Source: Cephalotus follicularis
Taxonomy: Eukaryota > Streptophyta > Magnoliopsida > Oxalidales > Cephalotaceae
Length of the DNA stretch: 64,000 nucleotides
Assembly: GCA_001972305.1 (NCBI GenBank)
Contig: BDDD01000376.1
Location: 187,511 to 251,510 of the forward strand
Direction of reading: 5' to 3'
Both the position numbers and the translations under genes were made by a program. This document shows, piece by piece, positions 56,193 to 64,000 of the stretch (positions are counted from its first letter, which is position 1; every line of letters starts with the position of its first letter). The notes beneath the pieces were generated by a model. The model did no database searches, was not told the origin of the DNA, and saw only the letters and a program-made list of their open reading frames with translations.

Positions 56193-56498
56193 TGTTGCAT
56201 AGTAGATAAGAATCTAATCAGTTTATAATTAGTGGTTTGTTAAGTCATGATTAGTATTGTAAACATGATTAGAAAACAAGAGGACATTTGTCATTTGATC
56301 CACAAAAATAGGATTCTCTTATTCGGTTTCTAATGCCATATATATATATAAGGCACACGGATGTATTTGGAAGGCAGTTTTTGGATTAATAAAAAAGTAA
56401 ATCAATTCTCTTTCCCTCTCTCTCTCAAGTGTGTATTCTCTGCTTCTCTTCTCCTCAATTCTATCAAATTTCTAGTTCACTTTCCACTACCTGGAACA
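56193..56498 (+). mobile_element. 5' LTR of the chromovirus
   Basis: TGTTGCATAG to CCTGGAACA. It contains a TATATATATAAGG promoter-like stretch (about 56338-56351) and a CTCTCTCTC-rich leader. It has an extra TATATA relative to the 3' LTR. Confidence 0.9.
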
Positions 56499-56499
56499 T

Positions 56500-56511
56500 T
56501 GGTATCAGAGA
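56500..56511 (+). other. Chromovirus primer-binding site
   Basis: TGGTATCAGAGA starts one base after the LTR end; it matches the initiator tRNA-Met 3' end apart from the last base. Confidence 0.9.
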
Positions 56512-56540
56512 TCAATCCTGCATTTAATCAAACACGCATC

Positions 56541-57510
56541 ATGACAAAAATACAATATCTGAAAGTAGAATTCGATTCATTCAAGAAACAACAACTTCAA
56601 CAGCAAGTGGAGTTAACAGAGCTCAAGCAACTTATGTAGGCGATGAATGAACAGTTAGGGAAAATTCATCAAGAATCCAAGGCGAAATCCATAATTTCTG
56701 GAACGAACAACTCGGCCAGCTCCCATCACAACAACAATAACAGATGGAGCGATCCTTCTACTTATCAATCCCCTACCAAGTTTGCAAGAGTTGAGTTCCC
56801 TCGATTTGATGGAGAAGACCTTAATGGATGGCTTTACAAGGCTAATTAGCCTTTTGAGGTTGATTTGACTCCGGAGCCGCAAAAAGTTAAGCTCACTGCG
56901 ATTCATCTCGAAGGTAAAGCCCTACAATGGCATCAATTGTTTATGAATGTAATCAAATGCCTATGCCTTAGGTGGACTACCTGAGTGCTATTAGTTGTAG
57001 ATTTGGAGACCTAGCTTATGATGATCCATTGGCTGACCTCAAAAATCTATCTCAAAATGATTCGGTAACTGATTACATGGATTCGTTTGATACCTTACTC
57101 AATAAAATTGAATTATCCCATGAACATGCTCTAAGTATTTTCTTAGCGGGCCTTAAACCAGAAATCCAGTTACCACTTCGCCTACTCAACCCACAAACCT
57201 TGCAATTGGCTTACTCCATTGCCAAGTTACAAGAGTCTGTTTGTGCAACTGCTGTAATAGGGAGTAAAAATCCTGTTAAAAAGAACTGGATCATCAAAAC
57301 CAACTTACACACCACCCTTAAAATCCCTTGTGAACTTCTCACAAAATTCTCCAAAACATCCATCAAACTCATCTGCACCCTCTACTAAATTACCAAGTGG
57401 TAATCCCAAATTTTCCAAACCCCTACCTAGTAAGTACATGGATGAGAGAAGATTAAAGAATTTGTGTTTTTGGTGTGATGAGAAGTTTGTGCCTGGGCAT
57501 TAATGCAAAA
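56541..57510 (+). pseudogene. Chromovirus gag, broken
   Basis: It starts MTKIQYLKVEFDSFKKQ with Gln-rich sequence (56541). A TAG follows at about 56637, then the conserved FARVEFPRFDGEDLNGWLYKA block (56793-56847), where a Gln codon has become TAG. KVKLTAIHLEGKALQWHQ follows, then a frame shift into CRFGDLAYDDPLADLKNLSQ (56996 on). KLQES lies near 57235. A remnant of the zinc knuckle (CFWCDEKFVPGH, with TAA after the His) lies near 57470-57503. Gag would form the particle and bind RNA. Not expressible as it stands. Confidence 0.88.
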
Positions 57511-57524
57511 ATATACAAGTATAC

Positions 57525-57907
57525 ATGATGGAAGTAGAGGGAGTTGTGAAAGAAGAAAGGAAGGATGGACTTGATGGCTGTGAAAATGAGGGTACTAATC
57601 AACAACCAGAATTATCATTGCATGCCTTGACAAGAGCAATGGGTCAGCAAACTATGCAAGTAGTGGGAATGCTTGGCAGAAGACCTATACAAGTCTTGAT
57701 AGATTCTGGTAGCACACATAATTTTTTGTTAGTAGGATTGGCTCATAAATTGGGATTGCTGGTGGAGGATATGTCTATAGTGAGTGTAAGAGTAACTAAT
57801 GGGGAGCAACTCCCTTGTTCCAAGGTAATCAGAAATTTTACCTTGAAAATGCAAGGCTGTGTATTTGGTACTGATGTGTTCCTCATACCACTAGAGAGAT
57901 ATGATTT
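57525..57907 (+). pseudogene. Chromovirus protease region, cut by a solo LTR
   Basis: The frame holds HALTRAMGQQTMQVVGMLG and the aspartic protease active site VLIDSGSTHNFL (about 57694-57729; D-S-G in place of the cellular D-T-G, normal for plant gypsy). The flap region and the segment LERYD follow before the insertion. The downstream LILGIQWL motif resumes at 60014 after the TSD, so the insertion split a typical protease-RT linker. Confidence 0.88.
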
Positions 57908-60008
57908 TGTAACACCCCGCCCTTCCATTCCATTACAGACAAGCATATATGGTGATATCAGAAATAAATATAATCCAGCATTCTCATTCAACAATTCATA
58001 TATAAGCGGAAGCATTCAAATCTGGATTATAAAACATAAGTCATCCGCACGCAGCCCATACTACGTGCAGGTACAATCCAACAAATTATCCTTTTACATA
58101 AGGAAGTACAAAAACATCACGGGGTATGAACCGTTCATTACAATACAGTACATCATAAAAATAACAACCTTAAGATAGAAAGAAGCTCTCCAAAAGCTTC
58201 AGCAGCACTCTACAACGTCTTCGCTTAATCTGAAATTGTAAGGGGTTAGCCGTTGTCCTCACTTGGCTAAGTTTTTCTTTAGAAACATTTAACAATTCAT
58301 TGATCGTACATCTCATAAGAGGAAAACGATATCAGTACAGTAGTGGTTCCCAGTTGGGGAACAAAACAGTAGGTACCTCTCATAGGAGGAGAACAGTAAA
58401 TCATTGGCAATAAATTTCAGTTTGAAACCATTAGTAAAACCCATATCCGTGCTTATAGCACTTAGTTTGGTTTAATCATTGAAGTCAAGTGATAATAGTG
58501 TTGAAGAACACTTAGACAGTATATACGAATTATGACAGTAGCATATACAGCAAACAGTGAAGCACAATAGCAATTCAAGACATTCAATGAGGTAATTAGC
58601 ATACCATAGTCATTCATGTGCAACTCACACAAGGGTTGCATACTTGTTTAGTTTCTAAAATGTAATTGTATATAAGGCCAGGATTGATTGTTCTAATCAT
58701 CCATATGGAGGCCAAGTTAACTACATGAAAATTAAGGCCAAGACAGGACCTATATCAGAATTAACCCAGGACAGTCGGTTGTTCTTAAGAACAGTCGGCT
58801 GTTTCGATTGAGTAGTCGACTGTTTCCTCTTAACAGTCGACTGGATAGATTGAGTAGTCGACTGCCATGAAGAACAGTCGACTGCTTTGCCCAGAAAATG
58901 CAGGCAGTAGCAGGTTGTATATTTCAATGCCTAATACAAAACCAATAAGTGCATGCAATCAAGCAGAAAATAACCATACATGATATGCATACTCATATCT
59001 TCCAAAATATGTCATTACCCCTACCTCAATTGCTATCCCAAGATCAATTGGGATTGATCTCTCTCTTTGAGTTTTCAAGGCCTTTTCACCAACCAATCTT
59101 CCAATTTGAAGAATTTAATCTATAACATGTATGTTTACGGACACATGCATTAATACCAGTAGTATCAATAATCCTCACATTACAATTACAAGTTCCAGCA
59201 GTAATTCTTAATAATCCATTAAGTCTCCATTTTTTTCATTAACAAAATCTCTCCACTAACCAATTCTACTTCTAGTAATTACCATGCTTGCATGTTATAG
59301 AAGGTAGGTATAGAGGTGATTAGAACACATATACTTATTAACAACCATAACAACATTAAGGGATTCGGATTAGTGATTTACCAGGAGAATCAAAGCTTCC
59401 CAAGTCTCTTTGAACTCTCCAATCCTCAAATGCTAGCTTTCACAATTCTCTAGCAATTCTCATCTTCTCTCAGTATTTTCTAACACTCACACTCTAATCT
59501 AACAGCTGATATAGAGCTTAGAAAAACTTAGGAATCGCCAGACTACATTACTCAGCCTTCTCTCTTTTCCTTCTCTCTCTCACATGCACCTCTCCTCACT
59601 TTTCCCTTCTGTTTTTGCAGGTGCAAGTCTGCAAATCTTGCAGAAGGAATAGAGGGCATGCAAGGCACTCCCCTTGCATGTTATGGCAGGTGGTGACACG
59701 CATCCCTCATGCATGCCACGATTAGCACACCTGTCATCCTTGTCTCTGCTCATGCCAGATGCCTGTTCTGTACCATTCCAGTCGACTGTCTTTAACAGGC
59801 AGTCGACTGTCACCCCACGCATCAGACAGTCGACTGTTCCCCTGTGGCAGTCGGCTGTCGATGGCTGTTTTTGGTTATTTTAGGTCCATTTGGTCAATTA
59901 AATTAACAACCACAATCCATAAAATAATTGGACAATTAATATCAATTAAAATGTATATTTTATTTAAAATTGGAGCACTATACATTAATTAAAATTGCGG
60001 TTATTACA
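57908..60008 (-). mobile_element. Solo LTR, family C, copy 2 (TSD GATTT)
   Basis: TGTAACACCCCGCCC at 57908 to GCGGTTATTACA at 60008, with GATTT at 57903-57907 and 60009-60013. Collapsing one TSD restores the host reading frame across the site. It is collinear with 13147-15865 but shorter (2101 bp), mainly through a deletion of about 470 bp after CTTGGCTAAGT (58272) and a smaller one near 59300-59370. The AGTCGACTG clusters are kept at 58765-58890 and 59778-59860. Confidence 0.9.
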
Positions 60009-60013
60009 GATTT

Positions 60014-60436
60014 GATCTTGGGTATACAGTGGTTAGCATCCTTATGGACATTTTATAGAACTTTGTTGAGATACGAATGAGGTTCCAATACAACAACCAA
60101 GCATGTTCACTAGTGGGAAGGGACCCTTCAACGCTCTGCTATATTAAGGGTAACCACTTGGGTAAAATTATTTCCAATTCGGCTGGGGGATCACAGTTGC
60201 ATTTATGCAGCTTAATAGTCGAAGGTATGGGAAGCATGGTGACTTGCATGGTCACCAAGGTACAAGGTGTGTAGCCAACTAAATCACTAGAAGCACTGTT
60301 ATCTGAGTATGAGAAGATATTCGCCGAGCCTCAGGGCTTACCACCACTAAGGAATCAGGATCACAGGATCCCTCTCAAACCTGGCTCTTTTCCTACCAAT
60401 AGGAAACCCTATAGGTACCCCAATGTACAGAAAGAT
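60014..60436 (+). pseudogene. Chromovirus protease-RT linker, frameshifted
   Basis: It starts with the ILGIQWLASLWTF-type sequence that follows the protease. Further on, GDPSTLCYIKG and an [23 protein letters not shown] motif appear in alternating frames, the usual lead-in to gypsy RT. Several stops. Confidence 0.75.
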
Positions 60437-61135
60437 GTGATAAAGAAAATGGTAAAAGAACTATTGGAGGTAGGTGTTATCCAAGCAAGTCACAACCTAT
60501 TTGCTGCCCCAATGGTGTTGGTAAAGAAGAAAGATGGGACATGGAGATTGTGCATTGATTATAGAGACCTTAATAGTATCACTATCAAAGACAAGTTTCT
60601 CATACCCTTGATAGAAGAACTGTTAGATGAGCTACAAGGTGCAACTATTTTCTCAAAACTAGATCTTAGATCTGGCTATCATCAAATACGAATGCACCCA
60701 CCTGATTGCCATAAGACTGCATTTAGGACTCATGATGGGCAGTACGAGTTCCTTGTGATGCCTTTTGGACTCACCAATGCTCTTGCAACTTTTCAAGGGT
60801 TGATGAATGATGTGTTTAGGGAACACCTCAGGTAGTTTATACTACTGTTTTTTATATGACATACTAGTATTCAACAAAACAATGGAAGAGCATTTCAAAC
60901 ATTTGAGGGTTATACTGGACATTCTTAAAAGAAACTCCTTGTTTGCCAAGAGGAGTAAGTGCACTTTTGGAGGATCTAAGGTGAAATACATGGGTCATTT
61001 TATATCTGCAGATGGGGTTAGTACAGATCCTAAGAAGATAGAAGCTGTTCAATATATAGTGGCCTTTAACCAAAAATATCAAGGAATTGAGAGGGTTCTT
61101 AGGCTTAACTGGTTACTATAGGAGGTTTGTCAAAA
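60437..61135 (+). pseudogene. Chromovirus reverse transcriptase, broken
   Basis: The frame 60437-60835 carries RT motifs [52 protein letters not shown] and [23 protein letters not shown] stop follows after EHLR. The catalytic YxDD motif reads FLYDILVFN (about 60848-60875), lacking the usual DD pair and shifted in frame. MEEHFKHLRVILDIL and KCTFGGSKVKYMGHFISADGV follow. RT copies element RNA. The loss of the YxDD box and the frame shifts make it inactive. Confidence 0.9.
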
Positions 61136-61530
61136 ATTATAGCCTCCTTAGTAGACCACTAACCAATCTTCTGAAGAAGGATGCATTTAAGTGGAATCAA
61201 GAAGCAACAGATGCCTTTACTGCACTTAAAAAAGCTATGATAACAGCACATGTTTTAGCATTGCCAGACTTGCGGCAATAATTTGTGATTGAAAATGATG
61301 CGTCAGGCAGTGGGATAGGAGCAGTCCTCATGCAAAAGGGACATCCCATAGCTTATATAAGTAAACAATTATCTATCAAGCACCAACAATTGTCTGTTTA
61401 TGAGAAGGAGCTATATGCAATCCTATTTGCTGTTAAGAAATGGGAACATTATCTGATGTGCAGGCACTTCAAAATCAAGACTGACCATCAAAGTCTTAAA
61501 TACCTTTTACAGTAGAAACTTACCACTCCT
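61087..61530 (+). pseudogene. Chromovirus RT connection and RNase H
   Basis: [22 protein letters not shown] (from 61087) leads to RNase H: ENDASGSGIGAVLMQKGHPI (the catalytic Asp region), YEKELYAILFAVKKWEHYL (Glu) and KTDHQSLKYLL (Asp). Single in-frame stops lie at 61279-61281 and 61513-61515, both from Gln codons to TAA or TAG. Confidence 0.9.
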
Positions 61531-62960
61531 GGGCAGGTGACATGGCTATCTAAGTTGATGAAATTTGATTATGAAATAGCCTACAAGAAGGGAAAAGAAA
61601 ATGTGGTGGCAGATGCTCTTTCTAGAGTGGAAGGGCATGAGTTGTTTGCTTTGGGAATTCCAACTATACATCCAAGATTATTAGAGAAGATACAACAGAG
61701 TTGGCAACAGGATAACAATGTGATGGCCCTAATTAAGCATCTGGAGTCAGGACAAGGTTCTAACTTTCTTTATACTTGGCAAGGCAATCTGTTAAAAAGA
61801 GCAGGGAAGCTGGTGATAGGTCATAACAACGAGCTACAACAACTGATCATAAAAACTTATCATGACTCAGCAATAGGTGGTCATTCAGGAATAGAAGCCA
61901 CTGCAAGGAGAATTGCTTCCATATTCTATTGGAAAGGGCTGTGGAAAACAGTTAAACACTTTGTGCAACATTGTGAGGTTTTTCAGATCAACAAGGCTGA
62001 AAATGTAGCTTATCCGGGTCTACTTCAACCACTTCAACTCCCTACTACCATCTTTACTGATATCAGTATGGATTTTATTGATTCATTGCCCAAATCAGCT
62101 GGAAAAGAGGTAATTCTCATGGTTGTAGATAGGTTGACCAAGTATTCACACTTATTGCCACTATCTCATTCCTATATAGCAACTTCTATAGCACAATTTT
62201 TCTGGATGGGGTATTCAAGTTACAAGGGATGCCCAACACTATAACATCTGACAGAGATGCAATGTTCATAAATAGATTCTGGCATGAATTGTTTAAACTA
62301 CAAGGTGTTACCTTACAGCTGTCCTCATCCTACCACCCTTAAACTGATGGCCAAACAGAAGTGGTCAATAGGTGTCTTAAGGGGTATTTAAGATGCATGA
62401 CTGGAGGCTGCCCAAATTCATGGATCATATGGCTACCCTTAGCCGAATGGTGGTACAACACCAACTACGACAGCTCTATTAAACTGTTACCCTGTGAGTC
62501 ATTGTATGGGTATCCTCCTCCAATTAACCTACCCTACATCCTAGGCACTCCAATGTGGAGGCAGCGAAGAGGTTTTTAGGCAATAGAGAAACAATGACCT
62601 TGCTGCTGAAGGAGAATCTCACCAGTGCTCAAAACAGAATGAAGCAAATGGCTGATAAGAATAGAACTGAAAGGATTTTTGCAGAAGGTGATTGGGTGTA
62701 TCTCAAACTCCAACCATACAGACAACTCACAATGAGGAATGAGAAACAACATAAACTATCTTCTAAATATTTTGGACCATTCCAGATAATTAGAAGAATT
62801 GGTTCTGTGGCTTATGAGCTCAACCTACCACCTGAGGCAAAGATCCATCCAGTGGTGCATGTATCACAATTGAGGAAAGCAGTCGAAGTTCAATGCCAAC
62901 CAAAAGATGTATCATTGCTTAATGCAGATGAACTGCAGATTGTACCATTAACTATTCTGG
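61531..62960 (+). pseudogene. Chromovirus integrase, broken
   Basis: After LSKLMKFDYEIAYKKGKENV..ADALSR comes the zinc-finger region (HDSAIGGHSGIEATARRI, then a QHCEVFQINK stretch in which the first Cys of the expected C..C pair is kept and the second is altered). The core shows MDFIDSLPKSAG (first Asp) and VDRLTKYSHLLPL, a shift near 62205, then TSDRDAMFINRFW (second Asp), SSYHP-stop-TDGQTEVVNR (Glu). The C-terminal [17 protein letters not shown] and [32 protein letters not shown] complete the GPY/F module (62688-62880). Inactive because of shifts and stops. Confidence 0.9.
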
Positions 62961-63107
62961 ACAGAAAACTGGAAAAAAAAGGGGTACTATGGCAACCACA
63001 AAATGGCTTGTTCATTGGTCTAATTGCTCCCTTGCAGATGCTACTTGAGAATTTGCAGAATATTTGATATTAAGGTTTCCACATATGAACCTTGAGGACA
63101 AGGTTCT
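62961..63107 (+). pseudogene. Chromodomain remnant at the integrase C-terminus
   Basis: The ILDRKL motif (62952-62969) is followed by a one-base A-run shift (62970-62980). In the next frame the sequence gives an ADAT..EFAEYL and FPHMNLEDKVLNGRGN end, which matches the usual W-E..FP..LEDKV end of plant chromovirus chromodomains, with TGA replacing the Trp codon. The domain targets integration to chromatin in this clade. Confidence 0.7.
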
Positions 63108-63122
63108 TAATGGAAGAGGCAA
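63106..63122 (+). other. Chromovirus polypurine tract
   Basis: AATGGAAGAGGCAA immediately precedes the 3' LTR start TGTTGCATAG. Confidence 0.75.
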
Positions 63123-63425
63123 TGTTGCATAGCATATAGGAATCTAATCAGTTTATAATTAGTGGTTGGTTGAGTCATGATTAGTATTGTAAACAGGATT
63201 AGAAAACAATAAGACAGTTGTCATTTGATCCACAAAAATAGGATTCTGTTATTCGGTTTCTGATGCCATATATAAGGCATACGGATGTATTTGGAAGGCA
63301 ATTTTTGGATTAATAAAAAAGTAAATCAATTCTCTTTCCCTCTCTCTCTCAAGTGTGTATTCTCTGCTTCTCTTCTCCTCCTCAATTCTATCAAATTTCT
63401 AGTTCACTTTCCACTACCTGCAACA
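63123..63425 (+). mobile_element. 3' LTR of the chromovirus
   Basis: TGTTGCATAG to CCTGCAACA, collinear with 56193-56498. Differences include a shorter TATATA stretch and an extra CTC in the leader. Confidence 0.9.
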
Positions 63426-63430
63426 ATTTC

Positions 63431-64000
63431 ATCAATCAATTTTCATCTTTTTGTGTTTACGATACAAGAAGGTACCAATTTGGTAAATTCATTATCATTA
63501 AAAGAACTCCAAAACATGTTATCTCATCATCAAACCTAAATTTTCATCAAAAACCCATATTAATCAAGAAAATCATATTAATGAAATCCAGCAATTTTTC
63601 ATCAAGAATAACAACATTCCTCATCAATGGGGTTGCAACAAGAGCGAGGTAGCAAGAATCCGCTATGGACAAGATTGTGACTCAAGTTACCTTGTTGCAT
63701 CAACAACAACAACAACAAGACCATTTCCGTTAAGACATTTTGGGATATCTCAAGAACCTCTCTCTTGATAATGAAAACCAGAGAAATTCTCCTACAACAT
63801 CCACAGATAGTCCTGCAATGACTAATGATTGGAATCAATATCAGATCAACAAGGCAGTCAAGGTTGATTTTCCAAGATTCACTGAGGAAGACCTAACTAC
63901 CTGGATATTCAAAGCAGAGCAATATTTTGTCTTTTATCAAATATCAAAACATCAGAAACTACAGTTGGTTTCTTACACTTGGAAGAACTTGCAACTAGTT
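63431..64000 (+). pseudogene. Outer gypsy element: leader and gag start, runs off the window
   Basis: The sequence continues the outer element after the TSD. A frame from 63664 reads MDKIVTQVTLLHQQQQQQ, a TAA follows at about 63732-63734, then the gag signature KAVKVDFPRFTEEDLTTWIFK and QYFVFYQISKHQKLQLVSY. This is the same gag family as the inserted chromovirus but clearly diverged, so one chromovirus inserted into the leader of a relative. The window ends inside gag. Confidence 0.82.

Larger units (their letters stand above)
56193..63425 (+). mobile_element. Complete but decayed Ty3/gypsy chromovirus (Reina-like), TSD ATTTC
   Basis: It has short LTRs of 306 and 303 bp (TGTTGCATAG to CTGSAACA), ATTTC on both sides (56188-56192 and 63426-63430), PBS, gag, protease, RT, RNase H, integrase, a C-terminal chromodomain remnant, a polypurine tract and the 3' LTR, in canonical order. 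Without the nested solo LTR the element is about 5.1 kb. Short LTRs plus a chromodomain suggest the Reina lineage (inference). The LTRs differ at roughly 15 positions by eye, about 5 percent, so the insertion is not recent. Every reading frame carries stops or shifts. Confidence 0.92.

Noticed and set aside
63602..63838. 78-codon minus frame at the right end
   Set aside because: Antisense shadow of the gag start of the outer gypsy element, with CAA repeats read as leucine runs.

Overview
This is nuclear DNA from a flowering plant, most likely a eudicot. The evidence is spliced GT-AG genes of plant-specific families (purine permeases, a CDPK remnant), AT-rich spacers, and a dense mix of Ty1/copia and Ty3/gypsy LTR retrotransposons, a TRIM, a CACTA transposon, a LINE fragment and foldback MITEs. 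There is no bacterial operon, CRISPR array or organelle signature. The species cannot be named from the sequence. An assembly gap of 883 N lies at 25905-26787.

Only two genes look functional. They are paralogous two-exon purine permease (PUP) genes on the minus strand, PUP-1 at 6262-8472 and PUP-2 at 45014-47603, with about 11 amino-acid differences by eye in the large exon. They are a tandem duplication. Homology runs from close to the stop codon, through the intron, to about 350 bp upstream of the ATG (to 8826 in copy 1 and about 48075 in copy 2). The 36 kb between them is almost entirely nested retroelements that began by inserting at 8827, just upstream of PUP-1.

Layout. 1-1400: LTR end inserted in a decayed copia gag. 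1400-6260: AT-rich spacer with a 1.1-kb foldback element and a 102-bp tandem repeat. 6262-8472: PUP-1. 8827-16769: long LTR (family A) carrying two solo LTRs of other families, each with a perfect 5-bp target-site duplication (TSD; GATAC, GTCAC), followed by a primer-binding site. 16965-18781: more LTR-like sequence. 18782-30128: a composite, rearranged copia insertion bounded by a single AGCAG TSD; its unoccupied target survives at about 32160. It contains a TRIM, a solo LTR with a CCATG TSD, and a duplicated block on both sides of the gap. 30134-35760: LTR-like and tandem-repeat DNA. 36430-37390: LINE endonuclease fragment. 37600-38483: gypsy gag remnant. 38484-44760: another LTR (family D) holding a solo LTR and a CACTA element (TSD TCA). 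45014-47603: PUP-2 with a MITE in its intron. 48075-54200: AT-rich DNA with several foldback elements. 54225-54660: CDPK pseudogene. 55715-64000: a gypsy element into which a complete but decayed chromovirus (56193-63425, TSD ATTTC) inserted; the chromovirus itself carries a solo LTR (TSD GATTT).

The insertions can be ordered by nesting, and in several cases the pre-insertion sequence is recoverable inside the window. The most useful observations are the TE-separated PUP pair with a shortened C-terminus in PUP-2, the dimer-like copia array, the 884-bp TRIM, the CACTA element with dense CCCTCGCC subterminal repeats, and short TCGAC-type word arrays in several unrelated LTR families.
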